The notes under the pieces: generated by a model
Database searches by the model: none
What the model was told of the DNA's origin: nothing
Seen by the model: the letters and a program-made list of their open reading frames with translations, nothing else
DNA from: JAJYKC01 sp035545735
GTDB lineage: Bacteria > Acidobacteriota > Terriglobia > Bryobacterales > Bryobacteraceae
Length of the DNA stretch: 64,000 nt
Direction of reading: 5' to 3'
Assembly: GCA_035545735.1 (NCBI GenBank)
Contig: DASZXS010000024.1
Span: 1-64,000, forward strand
In this document: piece after piece, positions 9,008 through 17,902 of the stretch
Layout of the letters: each line of letters starts with the position of its first letter
Position numbering within the stretch: the stretch's first letter is position 1
Made by a program: the position numbers and the translations under genes

Positions 9008-9904
9008 TTATCCTTTCAGCCCGATAAACGTTGCGGCGGACCACGCGGCCATGGCCGCCAGCGTGCTCTCGTGCGGCGCCACCAAGGCCTCTCCGCGAAG
9101 CGCCTGCCAGAGCAGAAGAGCCGTCAGCGAGAAATAGCTGGCGGCTCCGGCTATCACCATCCGCTCCCGCCGCCTTTGCCTGCGAACCAGCCACGCGAAC
9201 AGTGGAATCATCTGCAGTGCGTGCAAGCCAAGAAAATGCGGGATGCGCAAGTCCCCGTGCCGGGTGCTCCAATGAATTCCCGGAAGGCCCGGACCGCCGT
9301 CAGGACCGCCCACCGTGTGCCCGCCGCTCACGGTCATGCTTTGACCGCGCGCCGGCGTGATGCTGTGTTCCGGCCCGGGTTTCACCATGAGCCCGCCGAG
9401 CGAAGCGCCCAGAAGCGTGATGAGCATTCCCGTTCGCAGGGCCCATCCCCAGGCGCGATCCGCGAAGCGCTGCCGGAAAATCTCGACAGTCAGGCCCGCG
9501 GCCGCCAGCCAGAGGATAAGGATGGCGGCTCCCATGATCCCGAAAAGGGCCGCATCGAGCGGCGTCGAGACGTTGAAGTGGCTCGTGACCCCACGGGCGG
9601 CCTGAATGTCGATAATTCCGACCTCAACGACAATCACCAAACCGGTGATCCATCCGGCGATCCGGTTGTAACGGGGCCATAGAGCCAGGTAGCGGAACAG
9701 CCACGCGATGCTCGCGGCGTAAATCGCCGTGGAGATCGCAAACTTCGCCGGTTTGAGCCACGCGGGTTCGCCGGTGATGGTTCGCGGGTCCAGAAACACC
9801 CCGGCGGCGGAAAAAAAGAAGGCGGCGAGCATGAGCCCGGACACGGCGGTGAGCGGAGGGCTGGACCTCCACAGCCGCGAAATCTGCGCCTTGATGTTTA
9901 CCAT
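9008..9904 (-). CDS. multi-pass membrane protein of unknown function
   Basis: A 298-residue protein with seven to eight hydrophobic helices, for example LTAVSGLMLAAFFFSAAGVF, FAISTAIYAASIAWLFRYLA, ITGLVIVVEVGIID and AALFGIMGAAILILWLAAAG. A soluble loop around residue 200 contains a PGPEHSITPARG stretch, glycines, and HWSTRHGDLRIPHFLGLHALQ with several histidines, possibly metal- or heme-binding. I do not recognise a named family. It leads the operon with the ABA4-like gene and is divergent from a TetR regulator. A near-consensus promoter (9911-9939) would start transcription at or next to the ATG, so the message may be leaderless. Confidence 0.6.
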   Translation of the reverse strand: MVNIKAQISRLWRSSPPLTAVSGLMLAAFFFSAAGVFLDPRTITGEPAWLKPAKFAISTAIYAASIAWLFRYLALWPRYNRIAGWITGLVIVVEVGIIDIQAARGVTSHFNVSTPLDAALFGIMGAAILILWLAAAGLTVEIFRQRFADRAWGWALRTGMLITLLGASLGGLMVKPGPEHSITPARGQSMTVSGGHTVGGPDGGPGLPGIHWSTRHGDLRIPHFLGLHALQMIPLFAWLVRRQRRRERMVIAGAASYFSLTALLLWQALRGEALVAPHESTLAAMAAWSAATFIGLKG

Positions 9905-9910
9905 GTCAAC

Positions 9911-9939
9911 ATTATGATGACCTGTGTTGACGGTGTCAA
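9911..9939 (-). promoter_or_regulatory. sigma-70-type promoter for the membrane-protein operon
   Basis: On the minus strand TTGACA (9939-9934), a 17-bp spacer and CATAAT (9916-9911) form a near-consensus promoter. The expected transcription start, about seven bases on, falls on the ATG at 9904. The -35 lies within the dyad at 9925-9941, so a repressor bound there would block it. Confidence 0.65.
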
Positions 9940-9941
9940 CA
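9925..9941. promoter_or_regulatory. candidate TetR operator (17-bp dyad)
   Basis: Perfect inverted repeat TGTTGAC-GGT-GTCAACA between the divergent TetR gene and the membrane operon. A further half-site TGTCAACA-like sequence lies at 9904-9911. The size and position suit a TetR dimer repressing both directions. Confidence 0.6.
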
Positions 9942-9963
9942 ACAATGTGGGAATATTTTTAAA

Positions 9964-10512
9964 GTGGCTACGTATCATCACGGCAACCTGCGGGCGGCGC
10001 TTATCGAGGCGGGTCTGAAAATTATTGAAGAAAAAGGCGTTCGTGCTCTAACCCTGCGCGAACTGGCGGCGCGCGTCGGGGTTTCGCGGATGGCCCCGTA
10101 CCGGCATTTTCCGGATAAAGAGGCGTTGTTGGGGGCGATTTGCGAAGCCGGGTTCTCGGAATTCGCGGACTCCCTGGAGTCCGCGCGAAATTCGGCGGGT
10201 CCCGATTTTGCAGCGCGACTTTCCGCGATGGCGGTCGCCTATGTCCGGTTCGCGGCCGGGCATCGGGCGCACTACGAAGTCATGTTTGCGGTGAGAAGAG
10301 AGAGCGAGGCGACGGCGCGCTCTTTCGAGATTTTGCGGGAAACGATCGAAGAGGGGCAGAGGAACGGTGAGGTGCGGGAAGGCGATCCAACCGACCTGGC
10401 GCGGGTGGTGTGGACCGTGGTCCACGGTATCAGCACGTTGCACCTGGATCGGGAGTTTCCGGCCTTCACTTTGTTCGCCTCCGGCGTCATGCGCGCGGGG
10501 CTTTTACCCTAG
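9964..10512 (+). CDS. TetR/AcrR-family transcriptional regulator
   Basis: A 182-residue protein starting at GTG 9964. The N-terminal helix-turn-helix is clear: ALIEAGLKIIEEKGVRALTL, RELAARVGVSRMAPYRHF and DKEALLGAICEAGF. The C-terminal half resembles the WHG/TetR_C_13-like ligand domain (AHYEVMFAVRR, VVWTVVHGISTLHLD). It probably represses the divergent membrane-protein operon and itself through the dyad at 9925-9941. The ligand is unknown. The last 9 bp overlap the convergent dioxygenase gene. Confidence 0.85.
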   Translation: MATYHHGNLRAALIEAGLKIIEEKGVRALTLRELAARVGVSRMAPYRHFPDKEALLGAICEAGFSEFADSLESARNSAGPDFAARLSAMAVAYVRFAAGHRAHYEVMFAVRRESEATARSFEILRETIEEGQRNGEVREGDPTDLARVVWTVVHGISTLHLDREFPAFTLFASGVMRAGLLP

Positions 10513-11364
10513 CCTTCTTCGGGGGCGGCCGGCCGGGAGCGGCGTAAGGCCGGGGTCAATGCCGAGCGTGGTGGAAGCGATCAAGCCGCCGCCGGCCTTC
10601 TCCAGGCTTACCGTCGAAGCGCGGCCTTGCTGGGACCGAAAAATATCGTCCTCATCCTGTGTTGTACGATGAACGCCGAGGCGTTTGGCGTACGGCTGCG
10701 CTTTCGCGATTCGTTCCGTCGCGTCCTCCGGGAAGAATAGCTGCCCGGTATGGGCCACGTGGCCGCCCTGGTAGGTATCCGCGGCTCTATCGCCGCCGAG
10801 ATGCGCCTTCAGATGGATGTGGATGGCGCGCCCCGCGTACCATCCGGGGTAAAGGGTCGAAAACTCGACGATTCCTTTTTGATTCGTGATCTGCACGCCG
10901 CGCAAAAAACGGGTCTTGTCAACGCTGCGCGAGCCGGGGCCGCCTGGAGAAGGCGGTGCCATGCGAGGCGGCGGGATGCCGTCGCGGCCGCCTCTCCGGC
11001 CGGGCCCTCCGCCAAAGCCGTCCGGACTGTTTGCCGTGAAGCCGGAATACACCCCCAGGGCGTCGCAGTGCCATATATCGACGGCCGCGTTCGAAAGAGG
11101 CGAGCAGTCTTTCGCATCCACGAGGGCGACGCGCAGCAGAAGCGGAACGCCAGGCCTCCCCTCCGTAATATCGCGCCGCAGTTCCGCCCCGTCGAGATAG
11201 TAGGGACCTTCTTCCTGTTCGCTGGTCAGAACGCAGGATGGAGTGCTCGCTTGCCCGTTCCACGAGGTGAGCGCGGAGGAAGCCGCGGCTGTGGCGAGAA
11301 AGAATCCCCGGCGGCTAAGGCGCGTCCACTCGGGCAGAGCCGGGAACATGCTCCGATTATTCAT
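10504..11364 (-). CDS. Tat-exported intradiol ring-cleavage dioxygenase-like protein
   Basis: A 286-residue protein with a twin-arginine signal (LSRRGFFLATAAASSALTSW) and an intradiol dioxygenase fold: TSEQEEGPYYLDGAELRRDI, NAAVDIWHCDALGVYSGF and YPGWYAGRAIHIHLK. The probable Fe(III) ligands are the Tyr in VYSG, the Tyr in GWYAG and the two His in IHIH. A Gly/Pro/Arg-rich insert lies between the first Tyr and the core. Export argues for action on extracellular aromatics or quinols rather than classical protocatechuate degradation; the substrate is unknown. The start ATG is followed by a positively charged n-region. Convergent with tetR. Confidence 0.75.
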   Translation of the reverse strand: MNNRSMFPALPEWTRLSRRGFFLATAAASSALTSWNGQASTPSCVLTSEQEEGPYYLDGAELRRDITEGRPGVPLLLRVALVDAKDCSPLSNAAVDIWHCDALGVYSGFTANSPDGFGGGPGRRGGRDGIPPPRMAPPSPGGPGSRSVDKTRFLRGVQITNQKGIVEFSTLYPGWYAGRAIHIHLKAHLGGDRAADTYQGGHVAHTGQLFFPEDATERIAKAQPYAKRLGVHRTTQDEDDIFRSQQGRASTVSLEKAGGGLIASTTLGIDPGLTPLPAGRPRRRLG

Positions 11365-11476
11365 AAAAGCTCCTTGAATCCGATTGGCCCAGGGGCGCCG
11401 CTATTCGTAGCTTAACCCGTAACGCGCTCCCGGTCAGGCCCACCGCCGGACTGCTACCATAGCGGCTACTTCGCTC

Positions 11477-12355
11477 TTGCGCCTCGGTATCCATACTTCG
11501 ATTGCGGGTTCGCTTGAAAAAGCGGCTTTCAAGGCCGCCGAATTGGGCGCCAACACGTTTCAGATCTTCTCCGCCAGCCCGCGCATGTGGCGGGCGGTTG
11601 CGCCATCGCCGGTGCAGGTACAACTTCTTCAACGCGCCCGCCGGAAGCACGATCTCTACCCGCTGGTGATTCACGATAGCTATCTCATCAACCTCGCTTC
11701 CTGCGACGAGGCGCTGCGGGCGAAATCGGCGCTGGCCTTTCGCGGTGAGATCGAGCGGGCGATCGCCATCGGCGCGGAATACCTGGTCGCGCATCCGGGG
11801 AACCATAAGGGCCACTCGCTCGAAGCGGGTCTGCACGCCGTGGTGCGCTCGCTGACGGAGGCAGCGGCAGGTCTTGATACAAGGCCGCTTACGGTACTGC
11901 TCGAAAATACCGTGGGGTCGGCGAACCAGATCGGGAGCAGGCTTGCCGAGCTGGCGGTGCTGCGCGAATTTACGGCGCGGGAGAGTCCGCTCCGAATCGG
12001 TTTTTGCATCGACACATGCCACTGCCTCGGCGCCGGCTACGATGTTGGTTCGGCGGAAGGGCTGCGCGCGACGATTGATGAAATCGACCGCCTGCTGGGA
12101 CTCGGCGACGTTCCGGTTGTTCACGCCAACGATTCCAAAGGCCAGCTTGGCAGCCATCTCGACCGGCATGCGAACATCGGTGAAGGCTATATTGGGGAGG
12201 AGGGGTTTCGCCGCATCCTGACGCATCCGAAACTCCGCGCCAAAGCCTTCATCCTGGAAACGCCCGTCGACCATGAAGGCGACGACTTAAGAAACGTGGA
12301 ATCACTCAAACGTCTATGCCGGAAAAGCAGTATGACCACAACCAGATCGAGCTGA
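11477..12355 (+). CDS. nfo: endonuclease IV (AP endonuclease)
   Basis: A 292-residue DNA-repair enzyme that nicks 5' of abasic sites using three zinc ions. Diagnostic stretches: LGIHTSIAGSLEKA, YLVAHPGNHKGHS, TVLLENTVGSANQIG, FCIDTCHCLGAGYDV, HANDSKGQLGSHLDRHANIG and FILETPVDHEGDDL; they hold the His/Glu/Asp zinc ligands. The start is a TTG directly before the conserved RLGIHTS, with a stop just upstream, so no longer start exists. The 3' end overlaps leuS by 40 bp. Confidence 0.88.
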   Translation: MRLGIHTSIAGSLEKAAFKAAELGANTFQIFSASPRMWRAVAPSPVQVQLLQRARRKHDLYPLVIHDSYLINLASCDEALRAKSALAFRGEIERAIAIGAEYLVAHPGNHKGHSLEAGLHAVVRSLTEAAAGLDTRPLTVLLENTVGSANQIGSRLAELAVLREFTARESPLRIGFCIDTCHCLGAGYDVGSAEGLRATIDEIDRLLGLGDVPVVHANDSKGQLGSHLDRHANIGEGYIGEEGFRRILTHPKLRAKAFILETPVDHEGDDLRNVESLKRLCRKSSMTTTRSS

Positions 12356-14760
12356 AGTGGCACGAGCGCTGGAAGGATGCGCCCATTTATCGGTCCGACC
12401 CCTCGGGGGGCAAGCCGAAGTACTACGTCCTTGAAATGCTCCCCTATCCGAGCGGCCGCCTGCACATGGGCCATGTCCGGAACTACTCGATTGGCGACGC
12501 CCTGGCGCGCTATATGTGGATGCGCGGCTTCGACGTCCTTCACCCGATGGGATGGGATGCCTTCGGGCTTCCGGCCGAGAACGCCGCGCTGCAGCGCGGG
12601 CGCCAGCCGCGCGAGTGGACTGTCTCGAACATCGAAGAGATGAAGCGCCAGATGAAGCGCATGGGTTTCGCCTATGACTGGGACCGTGAGATCTCCACGT
12701 GCGAGCCGGAATACTACCGCTGGAATCAGTGGTTCTTTCTGAAGATGCTCGAAAAGGGGCTCGCCTACCGCAAGAAGGCCCTGGTGAACTGGTGCCCGGA
12801 ATGCGGGACGGTGCTTGCGAACGAGCAGGTGGTCGATGGCTGCTGCTGGCGTCACGAGAACACCCAGGTAGAGCAGCGCGCACTCGAACAGTGGTTCCTG
12901 AAGATCACGCAATATGCCGGCGAGCTGCTCGATTGTCTGAAGGATCTGGAAGGTAACTGGCCTGACCGCGTGCTCTCCATGCAGCGCAATTGGATCGGAC
13001 GCAGTGAAGGCGCGGAGATTGATTTCACGCTGGTGGGAACGGAGACCAAAATTCGGGTATTCACCACGCGCATCGATACCATCTACGGCGCTACCTGCGT
13101 GATCCTCGCGCCCGAGCATCCGCTGGTCTCCGAAATCGCGGATGACGCGCTGCGCTCGCAGGTGAAGGACATGATCGACCGCCGCGCCCGCGAGGACGCG
13201 GCCGATTTGAAGAAGGAAGGGCTGCCGACGGGCCGCCTCGCGGTCAATCCATTCAGCGGCGAGCAGGTGCCGGTATGGATCGGAAATTTCGTTCTCACCG
13301 GTTATGGCACGGGCGCGATCATGGCCGTGCCGGCGCACGATGAGCGCGATTTTGAATTCTGCACGGAGTACTCGATTCCGATTCGGGCCGTGATCCGTCC
13401 GGTGGATGGCGAGTTGCCGGAGAAGGTCGAGACACCGTTCTCCGACTATGGCATCGTCGAAAATTCCGGCGAATGGACCGGATTGACGAGTGAGGACGCC
13501 CGCGCGCGCATGGCCGCCAAAGCGAAGACGGAAGGCTTCGGCGAAGCTGCGATCACCTACCGGATTAAGGACTGGGGCATCTCGCGGCAGCGCTATTGGG
13601 GAACTCCGATTCCGGTGATCCACTGCCCCAAGGATGGTCTGGTGCCGGTGCCCGAAAAAGATCTGCCGGTGGTTCTGCCGCTGGAGGTGCAGATCACCGG
13701 CAAGGGCGTGTCGCCGCTGCTGGAGGTTCCGGAATTCATCAACGTGAAGTGCCCGAGGTGCGGAGGCGCCGCCCGGCGCGAGAGCGACACCATGGACACG
13801 TTTGTCGATTCGTCATGGTATTTCTACCGCTACTGCGATCCGGGGAACGGCGCTGCGCCGTTTGATTCGAAAACGATCGCGCACTGGTTTCCGATCGATC
13901 AATATATCGGCGGCGTTACGCACGCGATCCTACACCTGATCTATTCGCGGTTCTGGACCAAAGTGATGCGCGATCTCGGCATCATAGAAAATTCCGAGCC
14001 CGCGGCGCGCCTGTTTACCCAGGGAATGGTGCTGGGCGAAGACGGCACGGCGATGTCGAAGTCCAAGGGCAATATTGTGGACCCGGAAATCATGATGGAG
14101 AGATACGGCGCCGACACGTGCCGTCTTTTCGTCCTGTTCGCCGCGCCGCCCGAGAGGGATATGCCGTGGAACGAATCGAGCGTCAGCGGCCAGCGGCGGT
14201 TTCTGGAGAGGGTGTACCGCTTTGTGACGCGTAATCTCGACCGCCGGAGCGAACCGTCCAAAGACGCCGAGGCGGACCGTCAAGGACGGCGCAAACTGCA
14301 CCAGACGTTGCGCAAGATTACCGGCGATTTCGAGAACCGGTGGCACTTCAACACTTCCATTGCGGCTTTGATGGAATTGATGAACGAACTCTTTTCGCTC
14401 GAAGAGCGTTTGGGCGGAGAAACGCTGGCGGAAATTCTTCCAACTCTGGCGCTGATGCTCGCGCCCTTCGCGCCGTACCTCGCAGCGGAGCTGTGGGAAG
14501 AATTAGGGAATGAGGGCCAGGTGCTGAAGCAGAGCTGGCCCGCCTTCGACCCCGAACTCGCGGCAGAGGATCAGGCCGAGATCGTGGTTCAGGTAAATGG
14601 AAAACTGCGGACCAAGCTCAGCGCGCCGTATGGGACCGCGCGCGAAGACCTCGACCGTCTGGCGCGGGAGGATGCGAAGGTGCAGGTGTTCCTCACCGGC
14701 AAACAGGTAGTGAAGATCATCATTGTGCCGGACAAGCTGGTCAATTTCGTTGTGAAGTAA
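12316..14760 (+). CDS. leuS: leucyl-tRNA synthetase
   Basis: An 814-residue class I aminoacyl-tRNA synthetase that charges tRNA-Leu. The HIGH motif is PSGRLHMGHVRNY (about residues 46-58) and the KMSKS loop is GTAMSKSKGN. The CP1 editing domain lies between (TTRIDTIYGAT, GYGTGAIMAVPAHDERD with the conserved editing Asp), and two zinc-type knuckles are visible (CPECG, CPRCG). The length is slightly short of E. coli LeuRS but within the bacterial range. The start overlaps the end of nfo; the ATG before PEKQYDHNQIELKW is the natural one. Confidence 0.95.
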   Translation: MPEKQYDHNQIELKWHERWKDAPIYRSDPSGGKPKYYVLEMLPYPSGRLHMGHVRNYSIGDALARYMWMRGFDVLHPMGWDAFGLPAENAALQRGRQPREWTVSNIEEMKRQMKRMGFAYDWDREISTCEPEYYRWNQWFFLKMLEKGLAYRKKALVNWCPECGTVLANEQVVDGCCWRHENTQVEQRALEQWFLKITQYAGELLDCLKDLEGNWPDRVLSMQRNWIGRSEGAEIDFTLVGTETKIRVFTTRIDTIYGATCVILAPEHPLVSEIADDALRSQVKDMIDRRAREDAADLKKEGLPTGRLAVNPFSGEQVPVWIGNFVLTGYGTGAIMAVPAHDERDFEFCTEYSIPIRAVIRPVDGELPEKVETPFSDYGIVENSGEWTGLTSEDARARMAAKAKTEGFGEAAITYRIKDWGISRQRYWGTPIPVIHCPKDGLVPVPEKDLPVVLPLEVQITGKGVSPLLEVPEFINVKCPRCGGAARRESDTMDTFVDSSWYFYRYCDPGNGAAPFDSKTIAHWFPIDQYIGGVTHAILHLIYSRFWTKVMRDLGIIENSEPAARLFTQGMVLGEDGTAMSKSKGNIVDPEIMMERYGADTCRLFVLFAAPPERDMPWNESSVSGQRRFLERVYRFVTRNLDRRSEPSKDAEADRQGRRKLHQTLRKITGDFENRWHFNTSIAALMELMNELFSLEERLGGETLAEILPTLALMLAPFAPYLAAELWEELGNEGQVLKQSWPAFDPELAAEDQAEIVVQVNGKLRTKLSAPYGTAREDLDRLAREDAKVQVFLTGKQVVKIIIVPDKLVNFVVK

Positions 14761-14849
14761 GCGCTCGCGCGTGCGGCCCGGGCCACGCCATGTTCGTTTT
14801 TGTCTTGTGGCCGCTTTTTTTGCCGCATTGTCATACAATACTGGCAACC

Positions 14850-17800
14850 ATGCCTTTAACGTTTTCGCTCGCGCTTCCGGTGCTGGCGGTCATGACCACG
14901 GGCCTGGCGGCGCAAGGCGCCCCGTCCGGCGCGGCGAATGTGGAATTCAACCGCGACATCCGTCCGATCCTCTCGGATAAATGTTACGCCTGCCATGGCC
15001 CGGACAAAGGCAACCGCCAAGCTGGGTTGCGGTTGGACGTCGAAGAGACCGCCAAGGGAAAACTCGCGGACGGGCGCATCCCGGTTGTGCCGGGCGAACC
15101 GGAGAAGAGCGAGGTCTTCCGCCGCATCAGCTCCGACAACAAGGGTATCCGGATGCCGCCGGCCTATAGCGGGCACGACAAGCTTTCGGCGCACGACATC
15201 GGCCTGATCCGCCAGTGGATTGCGGAAGGAGCGCCGTGGCAGAAGCATTGGGCGTATATTCCGCCGGTGAAGCCCGAGATACCGGCCTCGGCGAACGCCA
15301 TCGATTATCTGGTCCGGCAGCGGCTGGAGCGCGAAGGTTTGAAGCCGGCGCCGCGCGCGGATAAACCCACTCTGCTGCGCCGCGTCACGCTGGATCTCAC
15401 CGGCCTTCCGCCGTCGCTCGAAGACTTGAATGCCTTCCTGAAGGACGATTCTCCGAAAGCATATGAGCGCGTGGTGGATCGCCTGCTCGCCTCGCCGCGC
15501 TACGGGGAGCGCATGGCGTTCCGCTGGATGGAAGCGGCTCGGTACGCGGACACCAATGGCTATCAGTCGGACGGAAACCGGCAGATGTGGCGCTGGCGCG
15601 ATTGGGTGATCGAGGCATTCAACAAGAACATGCCGTTCGACGAATTCACGATCGATCAGATTGCCGGCGATCTGCTTCCCCACCCCACGCTCGATCAGAA
15701 GATCGCCACGGCGTTCCATCGCAATCATCGGACCAACGCGGAAGGCGGCATCGTGCCTGAGGAATTCCGGGTGGAATACGTGGCCGACCGGGTGCAAACG
15801 ACATCGATCGTCTGGATGGGTATGACCGTGGGCTGCGCGCGCTGCCACGACCATAAGTACGATCCGATTCCCCAAAAGGACTTCTACCGCATGGCCGCCT
15901 TCTTCAACAACGTTCCCGAAAACGGCCTGGTCTACAACTGGGGCAACGACGATCCCCTGATCAAGGCTCCCACGCCGGATCAGCAGGTAAAACTGGCCGA
16001 GCTGAACCGGAAGGCGGAGGCCGCCGAGGCGAAGTACAAGGCTCTCGGCCGGAAGGTGCAAGCCGCGCAGCGCAAATGGGAGAAGAAGGCCGCGAAAGGA
16101 AGCGTTCCCGATTGGACCGTGACCAAAGAGATGGTGTTCCGGCAAAAGGGAGAGCAGCAGTTTGACGGCAAGAAGTTCGAAACGGAAAAAGCGGACAAAC
16201 TGAAGCTCGACTACCTGACGCCAATCAGCATCACGGCGCGCATCAAACCGGAATCCGAGAATGGCGCGATCCTTTCGAAGACCGAGGACTACGATGAGGG
16301 CGCCGGCCACGCGCTCTATATCATGAAGGGGCATCTTCGCCTTCACATCATTTACCGGTGGACGGACATCGGACTTCGTGTGGAATCCGAAGAGACAATT
16401 CCCCTTCACCAGTGGGAGAACGTTGCCGCGACTTACGACGGCAAGCGTTATGCTTCCGGCGTCAGGATGTACCTGGATGGAAAGCCGCTGAAGGTGAAAA
16501 TTCTCTTCGATCAGCTCAACTGGCCCATGGATAGCAAGGAGCCTATCCGCGTGGGCGCGGGCGGCGGCCTGCGGTTCAACGGCGCGATTGCCGATGCCCG
16601 GATGTATACGCGGGCGCTGACGCCTGACGAAGTGAGCGCCGTAGGCTTGACCGAATCGCTCGAAGAAATCTCGAAGAAAAAGCCGGAAGAGCGAACCGCC
16701 GCGGAACTGGCAAAGCTCCGTCTGGCGTTTCTTGAGACCGCGCTGCCGCCGAAGATTCGCCAGGTGAAGGACCGGATGGAAGCTGCCCAATTGGAGCGCG
16801 ACAAGTACGATGACTCGCTGCCCACCGTGATGGTGATGAAGGACGAGCCGGGCTTGCGGAAGACCTACGTGCTGAAGCGAGGCTCATACGACGCGCACGG
16901 CGAAGAGGTGACGGCTGGCGTGCCTTCCGTTTTGCCGCAGCTTCCGGCGAACGGCCCGCAAAATCGCCTGGGTCTGGCTCGCTGGCTGGTAGACCGGCAG
17001 AACCCGCTCACCGCCCGCGTGGTGGTGAACCGTTACTGGCAGATGCTGTTCGGCGTGGGCCTGGTCAAGACGGTGGAGGATTTTGGCTCGCAGGGCGAAT
17101 GGCCTCTCAACCAGGGACTGCTCGACTGGCTGGCGGTCGATTTCATGGACTCGGGTTGGAACGTGAAACACGTGTTGAAGACGATGGTGATGAGCGAGAC
17201 CTATCAGCAGTCTTCGAAGATTTCGCCGGAGCTTTTGCAGCGCGACCCGGAGAACCGGCTGTTGGCGCGTGGTCCGCGTTTCCGTCTGCCTCCGGAGATG
17301 ATCCGCGATCAGGCCCTCTACACGGCGGGCCTGCTGGTGGAGAAGCTGGGCGGACCCTCGGTGAAACCGTATCAGCCGGCCGGGTTATGGCAGGAACTGG
17401 GAGGTGGGGACGGCTATGTCACCGATAAAGGAGAGGGCCTCTACCGCCGCAGCCTGTACACGTTCTGGAAGCGCACGGTGGCGCCGCCGGAGATGGTGAA
17501 TTTCGATTCGCCGACTCGCGATACCTGCACGGTGATGGAATCGCGGACAAACACCCCGCTGCAGGCCCTCACCCTGATGGACGACGTGACCTACGTGGAA
17601 GCCGCCCGGAAATTGGCGGAGCGCGTGATGCTGGACGCGCCGGCGACGCCGCAGGGGCGCATCGAATATGCATTCCGGACCGCGCTCGCCCGAATGCCGC
17701 GTCCCGGCGAAGAGCAAGCCGTTCTGGACATGCTGAAGCATTTTGAAGCCCGCTATCAGAAGGACCCGAAGGCGGCGTCGTCGTTGCTTTCCGAGGGTGA

Positions 17801-17900
17801 GTCCGTGGTGAGCCCCAGGCTTCAGCCAACGGAACTCGCGGCCTACACCACGGTAGCGAGCCTATTGTTGAATCTGGACGAAATGGTGACTAAGGAGTAA
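14850..17900 (+). CDS. secreted cytochrome c-domain protein with DUF1549/LamG/DUF1553
   Basis: Start at ATG 14850 gives 1016 residues with a signal peptide (LTFSLALPVLAVMTTGLAAQ); an in-frame ATG at 14790 is possible. Order of domains: PSCyt1 (FNRDIRPILSDKCYACHGPD, CxxCH heme site), DUF1549 with a second CxxCH (GCARCHDHKYDP), a LamG/concanavalin-like domain around residues 420-590 (ITARIKPESENGAILS, WENVAATYDGK), and DUF1553 (NPLTARVVVNRYWQMLFG, LLARGPRFRLPPEMIRDQ). This family is abundant in planctomycetes and acidobacteria and is usually paired with DUF1501, as here. The function is unproven; a role in polysaccharide turnover with electron transfer is commonly proposed. Confidence 0.85.
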   Translation: MPLTFSLALPVLAVMTTGLAAQGAPSGAANVEFNRDIRPILSDKCYACHGPDKGNRQAGLRLDVEETAKGKLADGRIPVVPGEPEKSEVFRRISSDNKGIRMPPAYSGHDKLSAHDIGLIRQWIAEGAPWQKHWAYIPPVKPEIPASANAIDYLVRQRLEREGLKPAPRADKPTLLRRVTLDLTGLPPSLEDLNAFLKDDSPKAYERVVDRLLASPRYGERMAFRWMEAARYADTNGYQSDGNRQMWRWRDWVIEAFNKNMPFDEFTIDQIAGDLLPHPTLDQKIATAFHRNHRTNAEGGIVPEEFRVEYVADRVQTTSIVWMGMTVGCARCHDHKYDPIPQKDFYRMAAFFNNVPENGLVYNWGNDDPLIKAPTPDQQVKLAELNRKAEAAEAKYKALGRKVQAAQRKWEKKAAKGSVPDWTVTKEMVFRQKGEQQFDGKKFETEKADKLKLDYLTPISITARIKPESENGAILSKTEDYDEGAGHALYIMKGHLRLHIIYRWTDIGLRVESEETIPLHQWENVAATYDGKRYASGVRMYLDGKPLKVKILFDQLNWPMDSKEPIRVGAGGGLRFNGAIADARMYTRALTPDEVSAVGLTESLEEISKKKPEERTAAELAKLRLAFLETALPPKIRQVKDRMEAAQLERDKYDDSLPTVMVMKDEPGLRKTYVLKRGSYDAHGEEVTAGVPSVLPQLPANGPQNRLGLARWLVDRQNPLTARVVVNRYWQMLFGVGLVKTVEDFGSQGEWPLNQGLLDWLAVDFMDSGWNVKHVLKTMVMSETYQQSSKISPELLQRDPENRLLARGPRFRLPPEMIRDQALYTAGLLVEKLGGPSVKPYQPAGLWQELGGGDGYVTDKGEGLYRRSLYTFWKRTVAPPEMVNFDSPTRDTCTVMESRTNTPLQALTLMDDVTYVEAARKLAERVMLDAPATPQGRIEYAFRTALARMPRPGEEQAVLDMLKHFEARYQKDPKAASSLLSEGESVVSPRLQPTELAAYTTVASLLLNLDEMVTKE

Positions 17901-17902
17901 CG

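Noticed and set aside
12187..13623. 478-codon open frame antisense to leuS
   Set aside because: leuS is certain; the antisense product is low-complexity Arg/His/Leu.
14856..16790. Long open frame antisense to the DUF1549/DUF1553 gene
   Set aside because: High GC yields long antisense frames; its protein is His/Arg/Gln-rich with no family features, while the other strand has clear motifs.
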